A stretch of DNA of 64,000 nt, from positions 3,348,001 to 3,412,000 of the forward strand of contig NZ_AQOV01000001.1 of the NCBI RefSeq assembly GCF_000365425.1. The letters run 5' to 3'. Numbering within the stretch: position 1 is the stretch's first letter; the number at the start of each line of letters is the position of its first letter. Below the pieces are notes generated by a model. The model was given only the letters and a program-made list of their open reading frames with translations. It did not search any database and was not told the origin of the DNA. The position numbers were made by a program, and so were the translations under genes. Positions 1-8,387 of the stretch are shown here, piece after piece. Origin of the DNA: Methylomonas sp. MK1 (GTDB taxonomy: Bacteria; Pseudomonadota; Gammaproteobacteria; Methylococcales; Methylomonadaceae).

Positions 1-217
1 CAGCGTGTTCAGCGTGTCCTTGTAAACAGAAAGTCGGCACTTTCATGGCAACCCCCAAGCCCGCCAAAAAGCCCATCTTCGGGAACGCTTGCCAACTGTC
101 CGACAATTTATCGAATTCCCGACAAAAACGCTCAGAATCACAAGGTCAATCTTAGTGAAAAAATGTCGAAAGCCTGATGCCCTTTTTCATGCTAAGGATC
201 AATAGTTCGTTTTGCGG

Positions 218-619
218 CTACCAGCGTCCGCGTTGGTGATTCTCGAATCCCGGCATTTGCTGCGGTTGCGGTGGGTAGACGAACCCCCTTACTGGCGGTA
301 ATCCATAATAATCGGCTGGAGCCTGATAGCCGGTCGGAGGCTGAGGAATATAGCCCCGATAACCACCTCGATAGCCCTGAAAATCGTGGTTGCCTTGATT
401 TCTTTGATAGTCTTGATAATCACGATCACGATCACGATCCTGGTCATCATAGTCATTGCTGTAATAGTCTCGGCGATTGTATTGCCGCTGTTCGGGTTGC
501 TGCCGGTATTGTCGTTGCTGCGGCTGTTGACGAGGCGTGTAGACCCAGTCATCTTGATCACCGAAGGCCGTACCTGACAAAAACCAGCCAAATACTAAAA
601 CTATTGCATGCCTAACCAT
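218..619 (-). CDS. Exported low-complexity Gln/Arg/Tyr/Asp-rich protein
   Basis: The 133-residue product is of unknown function. It starts with a short hydrophobic stretch ending near GTAFGD (residues 1-21), which reads as a signal peptide, so the mature protein is probably periplasmic or surface exposed. The rest is low complexity: Q/R/Y-rich to about residue 50, a D/R repeat (DRDRDRD) encoded by three CACGAT units on the plus strand at 421-438, then a Gly/Tyr/Pro-rich tail. The start is well supported, because a strong Shine-Dalgarno (AGGAGG) sits 4-5 bases before the ATG. No conserved domain is recognisable. Overlapping frames on both strands are open, but none has such a start. The gene stands alone. 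Confidence 0.7.
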   Translation of the reverse strand: MVRHAIVLVFGWFLSGTAFGDQDDWVYTPRQQPQQRQYRQQPEQRQYNRRDYYSNDYDDQDRDRDRDYQDYQRNQGNHDFQGYRGGYRGYIPQPPTGYQAPADYYGLPPVRGFVYPPQPQQMPGFENHQRGRW

Positions 620-834
620 AAATCCTCCTAAAGTTGGATTTTAGCGAATAAGAGTCAGTTTACTCGAGGATGGCGTCGAGCTCAGGTATTTAGGTGTTGA
701 GTAAATTTGCGCTCAGGCAGATAAATATCTAAAAATTAAATATACATATGCAATTTAATCATTAATAAGCTGAGTGACTGCGCTGGCATAATGAGGTCAC
801 TTATCGAATATTATGAAGTTTAAGGTGATTGTCT

Positions 835-1647
835 ATGAATTTAATGTATACGGCATCCGGATTTGTCGTGGGTATGCTGGTCGGTGTTACCGGTGTTGGC
901 GGCGGTTCGTTGATGACGCCGCTTCTGGTGTTTTTGTTTGGCTTTAAACCGGCCGTCGCGGTAGGCACGGATTTACTGTATGCGTCGATTACGAAAACCG
1001 CCGGGGTGTTTGTTCATCATGGTAAGCATGGTTCAGTGGACTGGAAAATCGTCGGCTGGTTGGCACTGGGTAGTTTGCCTTTCGCCGGTATCACTTTGTA
1101 TGTGCTGAAAAATCTGATGGAGGTCGGCAAGGAAGTGACCGGCGCAATTACGTTTACTTTGGGTGTGGCCTTGTTGCTGACGGCTCTGGCTTTGCTGGTT
1201 CGCAGTATTCTGTTGCGTAAAGCCGCCAAGACGGGGGCAATCGATGACGAGCATAGCAACCAGGAAAACAGCGGCCGCTTTTCGCCGCGCTGGGAAAAAG
1301 TTGCGACGGTGTTTACCGGTGCGGTACTCGGAGTGTTGGTCACTTTATCCTCGGTTGGCGCCGGCGCTTTAGGAACTGTGGCTTTGTTATTTCTATATCC
1401 CAGAATGACCACGTTGAAAATTGTCGGTACCGATTTGGCGCATGCGATTCCTTTAACCGCAGTGGCCGGTTTGGGGCATTTGAGTCTGGGGAATTTCGAC
1501 CTGGATTTGTTGATCAGTTTGTTGCTGGGGTCGGTGCCGGGAATCTGGATCGGCAGTCATCTGAGTGCCAAGATTCCGGAATATTTTCTGCGTCCGGTAC
1601 TGGCAACCTTGCTGCTGGTGATAGGTGTTAAGTTTGTATTGCAGTAG
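835..1647 (+). CDS. TauE/SafE family sulfite exporter-like membrane permease
   Basis: The 270-residue polytopic inner-membrane protein has the two-repeat architecture of the TauE/SafE (DUF81) family: an N-terminal half beginning with a hydrophobic segment and a GVTGVGGGSLMTPLL motif, a hydrophilic linker of about 35 residues (roughly 125-160), and a second half with a matching GVLVTLSSVGAGALG motif. Family members export sulfite, sulfoacetate or other organosulfur anions; the substrate here cannot be told. I chose the ATG at 835 because an AAGGTG ribosome-binding site (822-827) is spaced correctly for it. An in-frame TTG six bases upstream is less likely. The gene is monocistronic and ends at a strong hairpin shared with typA. 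Confidence 0.85.
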   Translation: MNLMYTASGFVVGMLVGVTGVGGGSLMTPLLVFLFGFKPAVAVGTDLLYASITKTAGVFVHHGKHGSVDWKIVGWLALGSLPFAGITLYVLKNLMEVGKEVTGAITFTLGVALLLTALALLVRSILLRKAAKTGAIDDEHSNQENSGRFSPRWEKVATVFTGAVLGVLVTLSSVGAGALGTVALLFLYPRMTTLKIVGTDLAHAIPLTAVAGLGHLSLGNFDLDLLISLLLGSVPGIWIGSHLSAKIPEYFLRPVLATLLLVIGVKFVLQ

Positions 1648-1671
1648 AGTCGGAATGAATGGTTTAGTTTG

Positions 1672-1708
1672 AAAAAGCCGTTCTCGTTAGTAACGAGAAC
1701 GGCTTTTT
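1672..1708. terminator. Bidirectional intrinsic terminator between TauE-type gene and typA
   Basis: An 18-base arm (1672-1689) is perfectly complementary to 1691-1708. The arm begins with five A and ends with five T, so either strand reads as a GC-containing stem followed by a U run. It lies between two convergent genes and would serve both. Confidence 0.9.
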
Positions 1709-1715
1709 AGTTTGA

Positions 1716-3524
1716 CTATTTCGGTGCGCGTTTGCGTTCGTTTTCAGTCAATAAGATTTTACGTAGACGAATGGATTTAGGCGTCACTTCGACCAGTTCG
1801 TCATCGCTGATAAACTCCAAAGCTTGTTCCAGCGTCATTTTTTGAATTTTGGCGCAGGTCAAGCTGTCGTCAGTACCCGCGGCACGAATATTGGTTAAAG
1901 GCTTGGGTTTGGTTGGGTTAACCACTAAATCACTACTACGGGAATGGATGCCGACTAATTGTCCTTCGTAGATTTCATCACCATTAACCACCAACAACTC
2001 ACCACGCGCTTGCAGCGGATATAGCGAGTAATCGACCGCTTTACCTTTGGCCATGGAGATCAAGACGCCGCGCACGCGACTGCCGACCGCACCTTCTTTC
2101 ACGGGGCCATAATGGTCGAAGACATGATAGAACAAGCCGGATCCGGAGGTTGCCGTCAAGAACTCGGTCTGGAACCCCAATAAGCCCCGGGAAGGCACGA
2201 CATATTCCAGGCGGATACGACCTTTACCATCGGGCACCATGTCTTTCAGGTCGCCTTTACGCTCGCCCAATTTCTCCATGATGGTGCCTTGATGTTGTTC
2301 TTCTACTTCAATCGTGACGTTTTCAAACGGTTCCGATTTAACGCCATCAATTTCGCGAATGATAACTTGTGGACGCGATACGCCCAGCTCGAAGCCTTCG
2401 CGGCGCATGTTTTCGATCAACACCGATAAATGCAACTCGCCGCGACCCGATACTTTAAATTTGTCCGGATCATCGGTGGTTTCAACACGCAGAGCCACGT
2501 TGTGCTGCAACTCTTTTTGTAAACGATCGTAAATCTGGCGGGTGGTAATGAATTTACCTTCTCTGCCGGCAAACGGCGAATTGTTGACCTGGAAGGTCAT
2601 GCTCACGGTTGGTTCATCGACGGATAGCGGCGGCAAGGCAACTACGTTATTAGGGTCGCACAAGGTTTCCGAGATTTTCAGGTTTTCAATACCGCAGAAA
2701 GCAATGATGTCGCCCGCTTGCGCACTTTCCACTTCGACGCGTTCCAATCCATGGAAACCATACAATTTCAACATCCGACCGCTACGATTTTTACCTTCGT
2801 TATCCACGATGGTTAACGGCATATTGCGCGTTACTTTGCCGTGTTGAATGCGACCGATACCGATAACGCCGACATAGGAGTTGTAATCCAGGCTGATGAC
2901 CTGCATTTGGAAGGGCGCGTCCACTTCAACCGGCGGCGGCGCTACTTTATCGACAATAGTTTGAAACAGCGGTGTCATATCGCCGCCGGATACGTCGGCT
3001 TCCAAACCGGCAAAACCGTTCAACGCGGAGGCGTAAACAATCGGGAAATCCAGCTGCTCATCAGTGGCGCCGAGGTTATCGAACAAATCAAAAGTTTGAT
3101 CGACGACCCAATCAGGGCGGGCGCCCGGGCGATCGACTTTGTTGATGACGACGATGGGTTTTAAACCCAAAGCAAAGGCTTTTTTGGTGACAAAGCGGGT
3201 TTGCGGCATCGGGCCGTCAACGGCATCCACTAGCAATAAAACCGAATCCACCATCGATAAAACCCGTTCGACTTCGCCACCGAAGTCGGCGTGGCCCGGA
3301 GTGTCGACGATATTGATGTGATAGCCGTTCCAGTCGATCGCGGTGTTTTTTGCCAGAATGGTAATGCCACGTTCTTTTTCCAGCGCGTTGGAGTCCATCA
3401 CCCGTTCGTCGACTTTGGTGTGCGCGTCGAAGGTGCCGGACTGTTGCAACAATTGATCGACGAGGGTGGTTTTGCCATGGTCGACGTGAGCGATGATCGC
3501 GATGTTTCTAAGTTTTTCTATCAC
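1716..3524 (-). CDS. typA: Ribosome-associated translational GTPase TypA/BipA
   Basis: This is the 602-residue translational GTPase TypA/BipA, which binds the 70S ribosome and supports ribosome assembly and stress or cold adaptation. The GTPase motifs are visible in order: P-loop AHVDHGKTT (about 12-20), RGITI switch region (52-56), DTPGH (74-78) and NKVD (128-131). EF-G-like domains II, III and V and the BipA-specific C-terminal domain follow. Length matches the family (about 600). The start codon is GTG. The gene is read towards the terminator at 1672-1708. It stands about 110 bp downstream of the rhodanese gene on the same strand, so read-through from that group is possible. Confidence 0.97.
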   Translation of the reverse strand: MIEKLRNIAIIAHVDHGKTTLVDQLLQQSGTFDAHTKVDERVMDSNALEKERGITILAKNTAIDWNGYHINIVDTPGHADFGGEVERVLSMVDSVLLLVDAVDGPMPQTRFVTKKAFALGLKPIVVINKVDRPGARPDWVVDQTFDLFDNLGATDEQLDFPIVYASALNGFAGLEADVSGGDMTPLFQTIVDKVAPPPVEVDAPFQMQVISLDYNSYVGVIGIGRIQHGKVTRNMPLTIVDNEGKNRSGRMLKLYGFHGLERVEVESAQAGDIIAFCGIENLKISETLCDPNNVVALPPLSVDEPTVSMTFQVNNSPFAGREGKFITTRQIYDRLQKELQHNVALRVETTDDPDKFKVSGRGELHLSVLIENMRREGFELGVSRPQVIIREIDGVKSEPFENVTIEVEEQHQGTIMEKLGERKGDLKDMVPDGKGRIRLEYVVPSRGLLGFQTEFLTATSGSGLFYHVFDHYGPVKEGAVGSRVRGVLISMAKGKAVDYSLYPLQARGELLVVNGDEIYEGQLVGIHSRSSDLVVNPTKPKPLTNIRAAGTDDSLTCAKIQKMTLEQALEFISDDELVEVTPKSIRLRKILLTENERKRAPK

Positions 3525-3632
3525 AATAATTTACTAGATGATTTTTAAGGAACAGATAGGCCGAACGGACAAGCCGCCCAGCGGGATTTAGTTTTGGTTT
3601 CCGCGCTGGCGCGGACCGATTGGCTTGAGGGA

Positions 3633-4025
3633 TTAACTTTGTTGCCAAGGCAAGCCGTGAAAACGCCAGCCGCCAGTATTGCCGCGATGCTTGTTTTCAT
3701 CCAGCGGGCCTTCGAAGCCTTCCAGAATGTTGATCAGGTGCTCGTAGCCCGCAGCTTCCAGGGCTTTGGCAGCGTCTACAGAACGTTGTCCGCTGCGGCA
3801 CAACAGCAGAATCGGCGTGGCTTTATTCGGGGCGTGCTGCCGCACTTGGTCTACGAAACCCGTGTTTAACTGCATGCCCGGAAATTCTTTCCAAGCGACA
3901 TGAATCGCTTGCGGCGGATGGCCGACAAAGCTGTGTTCGATGGCTGTTCTAACGTCGATCAATACCGCTGCCGGATTGGTTTGTAATACAGCCCAGGACT
4001 GTTTGGGGTCGAGATTTTCTATCAT
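3633..4025 (-). CDS. Single-domain rhodanese-like sulfurtransferase
   Basis: This 130-residue soluble protein consists of one rhodanese domain. The active-site loop is CRSGQR with the catalytic cysteine at about residue 76, preceded by the VLIDVRTAIE strand typical of the fold. Such proteins transfer sulfane sulfur from thiosulfate or persulfides to acceptors, and the physiological partner is unknown. There is no signal peptide. The gene follows the methyltransferase gene by 12 bp on the same strand, so lysR, methyltransferase and rhodanese probably form one transcript. Confidence 0.88.
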   Translation of the reverse strand: MIENLDPKQSWAVLQTNPAAVLIDVRTAIEHSFVGHPPQAIHVAWKEFPGMQLNTGFVDQVRQHAPNKATPILLLCRSGQRSVDAAKALEAAGYEHLINILEGFEGPLDENKHRGNTGGWRFHGLPWQQS

Positions 4026-4037
4026 TAATTTACCGCT

Positions 4038-4607
4038 TCATTTTTGCCCGATAAAACAGGCTTCGTTTCTATTGCCGAATCGCACATCGCCGAGTTTTGC
4101 GTATTCTTGGTAAAAAACCACACTTAAGGGGCTGAATAGCCGCAATAATTCGTTGTTTGCCAGTAAATACTCGGGATTGCTGGGGCCTTGTTGGTCAAGT
4201 TTGTTGCGGGTAAATGTTTGATAAAACAGCAGGCCGCCCGGTTTCAAGGCTGCCATTATCGCATTACACAGGGTTCGGTCAAGAAAACGACAGATGACAA
4301 TCACATCGTAAGCCTGTTGCGCCAGTGTTTCGGCGCTGATATGGCATTGCTGAGTGGCGATTGACAGGCCTTTTTCGGTAGTTTGTTGTTGCAATATTTG
4401 TAAAGCGACCGAGGAAATATCCCAAGCGTCCACATCAAGGCCGGACTCGGCCAGGAGGACGGCGTTGCCGCCCAGGCCGCAGGCCAAGTCCAGCGCTTTG
4501 CCCTGCTTGGGTAGCAAGTACTGGTGTTGGCTCAGCACCTCGGCAGGGAGTGGCGGAGAGCAGGCATTTCGGTAAATGGTATCCCACTTGTCTTGCAATT
4601 CGGTCAT
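4038..4607 (-). CDS. Class I SAM-dependent methyltransferase (TehB-like)
   Basis: The 189-residue protein is a small soluble class I methyltransferase. The SAM-binding motif I is LDLACGLGGNAVLLAESG at roughly residues 40-57, followed by an acidic motif II (VDAWDIS). The N-terminus (KWDTIYRN) resembles TehB- and thiopurine-type enzymes. The substrate is unknown. The start used here overlaps the stop of the upstream lysR gene as ATGA, which implies translational coupling. A longer open frame reaching to 4907 exists, but its extra 100 codons lie entirely inside lysR in another frame and look like random sequence, so I reject that start. Confidence 0.82.
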   Translation of the reverse strand: MTELQDKWDTIYRNACSPPLPAEVLSQHQYLLPKQGKALDLACGLGGNAVLLAESGLDVDAWDISSVALQILQQQTTEKGLSIATQQCHISAETLAQQAYDVIVICRFLDRTLCNAIMAALKPGGLLFYQTFTRNKLDQQGPSNPEYLLANNELLRLFSPLSVVFYQEYAKLGDVRFGNRNEACFIGQK

Positions 4608-5506
4608 GGGTTCATGCCGATCCGATGCGGTAGCCAGGCTTGAATAAACTCTAAAAACGAACGTACTTTGGCCGACAAATATTTGCGGTGCGGGTACACT
4701 GCATAAATTTCCAGCGGTGCGATACCGTATTGCTCCATCACTACTTGCAGCCGGCCTTGCTCGATGTCGCGGCCGACGATATAGCGCGGCAACATGATCA
4801 GGCCCAAGCCATTCACCGCGGCGTTGCGGATCGGATCGGCCATATTGGCCTGCATCCTGCCCGTGACGGTGACAGTGCGCTCCCCGAGAATGCCCTTGAA
4901 GCGCCATTTGTTCCGCGGCGGGATCGCCCAGTTGATCAAGCAGCTATGGTCTTCCAGGTCTTCCGGGTCTTGCGGAGTGCCATGTGCTTTAAGATATTCC
5001 GGGGACGCGCAAACGACCAGCGAGGAACTGGCCAACTTTCGGGCTACCAGGCTAGTGTCGTTGAGTTGTCCCAAATAAATAGCCAGATCGACGCCCTCAT
5101 CGATTAAATCGACTTGTCCGCCTTTCAGCACCATCTCTACGGAGAGGTCGGGGTAGTTTTTTAGATATTCGGTCAAGCCCGGCGAAATATGGCTGGCGCC
5201 GATGACCGGTGGCGCCAGAATTTTTAGGGTGCCGCGCGGCTCTGTTTGTAGGTGAGTGATCGCCGATTCCATCTCCGCTACGTCCAGTAGAACTTGCTGG
5301 CAACGCTCCAGGTAAGCCTCGCCGGCTTCCGTCAGGCTTAAGCTGCGGGTCGTACGGTTGAACAGGCGCGTGTTCAGTTCGCTTTCCAACTGCATGATAT
5401 GTTTAGTCGCCATAGCCCTGGAAATATCAAGGTCCTTGGCGGCTCCGGCAAAGCTGCCCGCTTTGGCGACGCGGACAAAGACATTCATGCTGGTTAGTTT
5501 GTCCAT
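4604..5506 (-). CDS. LysR family transcriptional regulator
   Basis: The 300-residue protein has the standard LysR layout. An N-terminal winged helix-turn-helix (residues 1-60, with FVRVAKAGSFAGAAKDLDIS and ATKHIMQLESEL) is followed by a periplasmic-binding-protein-like effector domain (about 90-295). It most resembles the broad group of LysR regulators whose own gene lies close to the target. The methyltransferase gene overlaps its stop codon by four bases. The region upstream contains an 18 bp perfect palindrome and a promoter facing the other way. Effector and targets are unknown. Confidence 0.9.
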   Translation of the reverse strand: MDKLTSMNVFVRVAKAGSFAGAAKDLDISRAMATKHIMQLESELNTRLFNRTTRSLSLTEAGEAYLERCQQVLLDVAEMESAITHLQTEPRGTLKILAPPVIGASHISPGLTEYLKNYPDLSVEMVLKGGQVDLIDEGVDLAIYLGQLNDTSLVARKLASSSLVVCASPEYLKAHGTPQDPEDLEDHSCLINWAIPPRNKWRFKGILGERTVTVTGRMQANMADPIRNAAVNGLGLIMLPRYIVGRDIEQGRLQVVMEQYGIAPLEIYAVYPHRKYLSAKVRSFLEFIQAWLPHRIGMNP

Positions 5507-5562
5507 GGTATCTCCTGGAAAGTAAAAAAATCACCAAAAAGCGTTGACATTTCTATTGTTTC

Positions 5563-5580
5563 TAAATTGTATACAATTTA
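5563..5580. promoter_or_regulatory. 18 bp perfect palindrome, operator-like
   Basis: TAAATTGTATACAATTTA is a perfect inverted repeat in the gap between lysR and the small membrane protein. Its core TTGTATACAA resembles sites bound by GntR-type (FadR subfamily) repressors more than the T-N11-A sites of LysR proteins. It sits about 17 bp upstream of a good promoter (5597-5624). Confidence 0.6.
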
Positions 5581-5596
5581 TTTAGTAAAAGCCTAA

Positions 5597-5624
5597 TTGT
5601 AAACTTTTTTCTATCCTGTATAGT
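5597..5624 (+). promoter_or_regulatory. Sigma-70-like promoter for small membrane protein
   Basis: A TTGTAA -35 box (5597-5602) and a TATAGT -10 box (5619-5624) are separated by 16 bases. The predicted start of transcription is about 15-20 bases before the ATG at 5649. Confidence 0.55.
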
Positions 5625-5648
5625 GCGCTGCAACTGAAGAGCAAGCGC

Positions 5649-5864
5649 ATGAAGTCTTGTCAAGCGCAAGATTTAAAAATAGAGAATTTGAGCACAATGA
5701 ACGACTTTAAAAAAGACATCTTGATCGGCGTTCTTTTTATTGTCGGTGTTTGGAGCTTTATTTCCGGCTTGTTCGTCATCTCCACAATGTTATTCGCTGC
5801 CACTTCCATATTTAGCAATATGTCGACTAAGGCGCTGCTGAATAGCCGATCCAAGAATTTGTAA
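5649..5864 (+). CDS. Small hydrophobic membrane protein, unknown
   Basis: The 71-residue protein has a polar N-terminus and a strongly hydrophobic stretch at about residues 24-52 that would form one long or two short membrane helices, then a polar tail. I do not recognise a family. The ATG at 5649 is preceded by a purine-rich GAAGAGCAA; an internal ATG at 5697 would give a 55-residue version without the odd N-terminus. The gene is bracketed by a promoter upstream and two tandem terminators downstream, which argues for a real short transcription unit. That unit could also be a regulatory RNA that happens to contain an open frame. Confidence 0.45.
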   Translation: MKSCQAQDLKIENLSTMNDFKKDILIGVLFIVGVWSFISGLFVISTMLFAATSIFSNMSTKALLNSRSKNL

Positions 5865-5888
5865 CTACCTCCTGGTGTTGTAATAACG

Positions 5889-5925
5889 AGCGGAACCTCC
5901 TTCTAAGCACTCCGCTGGTTTTTTT
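5889..5925 (+). terminator. Intrinsic terminator (first of a tandem pair)
   Basis: AGCGGA (5889-5894) pairs with TCCGCT (5911-5916). It is followed by GG and a run of seven T. Confidence 0.7.
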
Positions 5926-5961
5926 GCCTTCCTCTGCGCAAGCATAGGGAGGCTTTTTTTT
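5926..5961 (+). terminator. Intrinsic terminator (second of a tandem pair)
   Basis: GCCTTCCT (5926-5933) pairs with AGGGAGGC (5946-5953) with one G-U pair. An inner TGC-GCAA-GCA tetraloop hairpin closes the stem, and eight T follow. Confidence 0.8.
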
Positions 5962-5976
5962 GCCGATAGATTTTTT

Positions 5977-6003
5977 TTGGCTGTTTCGGCAACGTGCTAT
6001 GAT
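5977..6003 (+). promoter_or_regulatory. Extended -10 promoter for hisE-tatABC
   Basis: TTGGCT (5977-5982) and TATGAT (5998-6003) are 15 bases apart. A TG two bases before the -10 hexamer (TGCTATGAT) makes it an extended -10 promoter. Transcription would start about 20 bases before hisE. Confidence 0.5.
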
Positions 6004-6032
6004 TTTGCAATTTTCAATCTAAACAAAAGCTA

Positions 6033-6353
6033 ATGAGCGAAGTTTTACAGCAATTGGCCCAGGTTCTTGAACAGCGTAAGCTGCAAACTGCCGATCAGTC
6101 CTACGTAGCCAGTTTATACTCCAAGGGATTGGATCATATTTTGAAAAAAATAGGCGAGGAAGCCACCGAAACGGTGATTGCCGCCAAAGACGGCGATAAG
6201 GATAAAATAGTGTATGAAACCGCCGATCTTTGGTTTCACTGCATGGTGATGTTGGCGCATCAGGAACTCGGGCCGGAACATGTGATCAATGAGTTGCAAA
6301 GGCGCTTCGGATTGTCCGGTTTACAGGAAAAAGCGCAGCGCGATGTTTCCTGA
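6033..6353 (+). CDS. hisE: Phosphoribosyl-ATP pyrophosphatase
   Basis: HisE hydrolyses phosphoribosyl-ATP to phosphoribosyl-AMP, the second step of histidine synthesis, in the cytoplasm. The 106-residue length fits stand-alone HisE. The helical MazG-like core with metal-binding acidic residues is seen as [15 protein letters not shown] (about 38-52) and ETADLWFH (63-70). It is followed 23 bp later by tatA, the common gammaproteobacterial hisE-tatABC order, but no other his gene is nearby: a double terminator and a fresh promoter stand just upstream. Confidence 0.95.
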   Translation: MSEVLQQLAQVLEQRKLQTADQSYVASLYSKGLDHILKKIGEEATETVIAAKDGDKDKIVYETADLWFHCMVMLAHQELGPEHVINELQRRFGLSGLQEKAQRDVS

Positions 6354-6376
6354 TGGTTAAAATTAAGGAGTGAACA

Positions 6377-6592
6377 ATGGGTTTAAGCATCCCTCATTTA
6401 TTAGTAGTGTTAGTTATCGTGATCTTGGTGTTTGGCACCAAGCGTCTGAAGAATATTGGCGCCGATCTCGGCGAGGCGATTAGGGGATTCCGTTCGGCTG
6501 TTAAGGAAGGTAGCGAAGATAAGGCGATTGCAAGTAAGGAAGAAGAGCCTTTGGAAGGCGAAGTGACTAATAAAGAAAAAGATCGGGCTTAG
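6377..6592 (+). CDS. tatA: Sec-independent protein translocase subunit TatA
   Basis: TatA polymerises to form the translocation pore of the twin-arginine pathway in the inner membrane. The 71-residue protein has an N-terminal membrane helix (about 5-20), the FGTKRL hinge and an amphipathic helix ([18 protein letters not shown]), then a charged tail. An AAGGAG ribosome-binding site lies 7 bases before the ATG. It is followed 8 bp later by tatB. Confidence 0.95.
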   Translation: MGLSIPHLLVVLVIVILVFGTKRLKNIGADLGEAIRGFRSAVKEGSEDKAIASKEEEPLEGEVTNKEKDRA

Positions 6593-6600
6593 TCTGCGAT

Positions 6601-6924
6601 ATGTTCGATGTCGGCTTTTCAGAATTGTTGATGGTTGGGTTGGTGGCGCTATTGGTGCTAGGCCCGGAAAAATTGCCGAAAGCGGCCCGCTTGGCTGGGT
6701 TTTGGGTAGGAAAGGCCCGTACTGTGCTGGCGACTGCTAAGGCGGAAATTAAACAGGAATTGCACGCCGAGGAGATGCGCCAGTTAATCCAGCAACAGTC
6801 CATAGCCGGCGAATTGCAGAAAGTGGTGCAGGATACTCAGTCGGCCCTTGACGATATTAACTTCAATGCTCAGGCAGCGACCGAAATCAATCAGGACGAT
6901 GACAAACCAAGCACCGCTGGATAA
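6601..6924 (+). CDS. tatB: Sec-independent protein translocase subunit TatB
   Basis: TatB forms the substrate receptor complex with TatC. The 107-residue protein begins MFDVGFSELL, typical of TatB, with one membrane helix ending at the LGPEKLPKAAR hinge and a long amphipathic helix. Its 3' end overlaps the start of tatC by 26 bp, so the two are probably translationally coupled. Confidence 0.94.
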   Translation: MFDVGFSELLMVGLVALLVLGPEKLPKAARLAGFWVGKARTVLATAKAEIKQELHAEEMRQLIQQQSIAGELQKVVQDTQSALDDINFNAQAATEINQDDDKPSTAG

Positions 6925-7654
6925 CGAGCAGTCTTTTTTTAGCCATTTAGTCGAACTGCGCGACCGTCTGTTAAAGGTGGTGCTATGCGTGCTACTGGTG
7001 TTTGTCGGTACCGCAAGCTACGCCAACGAGATTTATGCCTATCTGGCCGAGCCGCTGTTGCAGCATATGCCGAAAAACAGCACGATGATCGCCATCGATG
7101 TAGCATCGCCGTTTTTCACGCCGTTCAAACTCGCATTCGTAGTTGCGGTGTTTATTTCCATTCCCTTCATTCTTTACCAGTTCTGGGGCTTTGTGGCGCC
7201 TGGCTTATATCGTCATGAAAAGCTGATGGTGGCGCCGTTGCTATTGGCTAGCACGTTGTTGTTTTACAGTGGCGCGGCCTTCGCCTATTTTCTGGTATTC
7301 CCGTTGGTATTCGGCTATCTCACGTCGGCGGCGCCGGCCGGGGTGGCGGTGATGACCGATATAGCCACTTATCTGGATTTTGTTTTGGCGATGTTTTTTG
7401 CCTTCGGATTGTCGTTCGAAATTCCGATTTTCACTATCGTATTGGTCTGGACCGGCATCATCACCCCCGAGACGCTGTCTGAAAAGAGGCCGTATGTCAT
7501 CGTCGGAGTGTTTGTCATCGCGATGTTTTTGACGCCGCCCGACGCTTTGTCGCAAACCCTGTTGGCAGTGCCGATGTGGCTGTTGTTTGAATCCGGATTG
7601 CTGTTTTCGCGCTTATTTGTCAAAAAAGAATCGGCGGCTGAGGATCGTGAATAG
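6899..7654 (+). CDS. tatC: Sec-independent protein translocase subunit TatC
   Basis: TatC is the six-helix inner-membrane component that recognises twin-arginine signal peptides. The 251-residue product contains the conserved N-terminal FFSHLVELRDRLLK segment, the periplasmic FxxPF region (ASPFFTPFKLAF), and the LSFEIPIF and RPYVIVGVFVIAMFLTPPD motifs of the later helices. I use the ATG at 6899, with AGGA 6 bases before it. An in-frame ATG at 6848 would only add sequence that overlaps tatB. The stop overlaps the GTG start of the next gene region. Confidence 0.95.
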   Translation: MTNQAPLDNEQSFFSHLVELRDRLLKVVLCVLLVFVGTASYANEIYAYLAEPLLQHMPKNSTMIAIDVASPFFTPFKLAFVVAVFISIPFILYQFWGFVAPGLYRHEKLMVAPLLLASTLLFYSGAAFAYFLVFPLVFGYLTSAAPAGVAVMTDIATYLDFVLAMFFAFGLSFEIPIFTIVLVWTGIITPETLSEKRPYVIVGVFVIAMFLTPPDALSQTLLAVPMWLLFESGLLFSRLFVKKESAAEDRE

Positions 7655-8330
7655 TATCGCTCAGCGTTTCGCCAATGTAAGCAAGCAACTCCGCCAGGCC
7701 GAAATCGATTCACAACGTCCGCTTGGTAGTGTGCAACTGTTGGCCGTCAGCAAGACCAAGCCAGCGGCTGATATAGCCGCTGCATACCGGATTGGTCAGC
7801 GCCATTTCGGCGAAAACTATTTGCAGGAAGCGCTGAAAAAGCAACTGGAATTGGCGGCTTTTAACATTAGCTGGCATTTCATCGGGCCGCTTCAATCCAA
7901 TAAAACTAAGGCAATTGCCCAGCACTTTGCCTGGGTGCACAGTGTTGATCGTCTGAAAGTAGCCGAGCGCCTCAGCGAGCAGCGTCCGGACTATTTGCCG
8001 CCGCTGAATATCTGTTTACAAATCAATATCAGCGATGAAGCCAGCAAATCCGGGATTGAGTTGGCCGATTTGCCGGAGCTGATCGAGCAAGTTAGCAAAT
8101 TGCCGAATTTGCGTTTGCGCGGCGTGATGGCGATTCCGGAGCCGCAGCAGGATTATCAGGCGCAATGCCTGCCGTATCGGCAGCTCTATCAGGCAGTGCG
8201 GCAACTTGATCGTAACGATCTCGATACCTTTTCGTTTGGGATGAGTGGTGATTTGCAGGCGGCGGTTGCCGAAGGTTCAACATTGGTGCGGATTGGCACG
8301 GCGCTGTTCGGCGAGCGTCCTAGCCAATAA
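7647..8330 (+). CDS. yggS: YggS/PROSC family PLP homeostasis protein
   Basis: This is a fold-type III pyridoxal-phosphate binding protein involved in PLP homeostasis; family members have no known enzymatic reaction. The 227-residue length is typical. The PLP lysine is in LLAVSKTKPA (about residue 36). HFGENYLQEA and WHFIGPLQSNK follow as in the family, and the C-terminus has SFGMSGDLQAAVAEGSTLVRIGTALFG split over conserved phosphate-binding turns. The start is GTG at 7647, overlapping the tatC stop region, with GAGGA just upstream. The common partner proC is not adjacent. Confidence 0.92.
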   Translation: MNSIAQRFANVSKQLRQAEIDSQRPLGSVQLLAVSKTKPAADIAAAYRIGQRHFGENYLQEALKKQLELAAFNISWHFIGPLQSNKTKAIAQHFAWVHSVDRLKVAERLSEQRPDYLPPLNICLQINISDEASKSGIELADLPELIEQVSKLPNLRLRGVMAIPEPQQDYQAQCLPYRQLYQAVRQLDRNDLDTFSFGMSGDLQAAVAEGSTLVRIGTALFGERPSQ

Positions 8331-8387
8331 TTTGTTTTTAATGGATAATGGCGGCTATTTTCCGATAAATCCCCATTTTTCAACGCG

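Noticed and set aside
1..45. Possible 5' end of a minus-strand gene (MKVPTFCLQGHAEHA)
   Set aside because: It has only 15 codons before the window edge; a G-rich stretch precedes the ATG, but there is not enough sequence to judge.
421..438. Three CACGAT units as a candidate CRISPR or regulatory repeat
   Set aside because: The units are in frame inside the first gene and encode Asp-Arg pairs; there are no spacers.
271..615. 114-codon plus-strand frame opposite the first gene
   Set aside because: The minus-strand gene has a strong ribosome-binding site and signal peptide; the plus frame has neither.
4608..4907. In-frame N-terminal extension of the methyltransferase gene
   Set aside because: It lies inside lysR in another frame; the 4 bp ATGA overlap gives the natural start.
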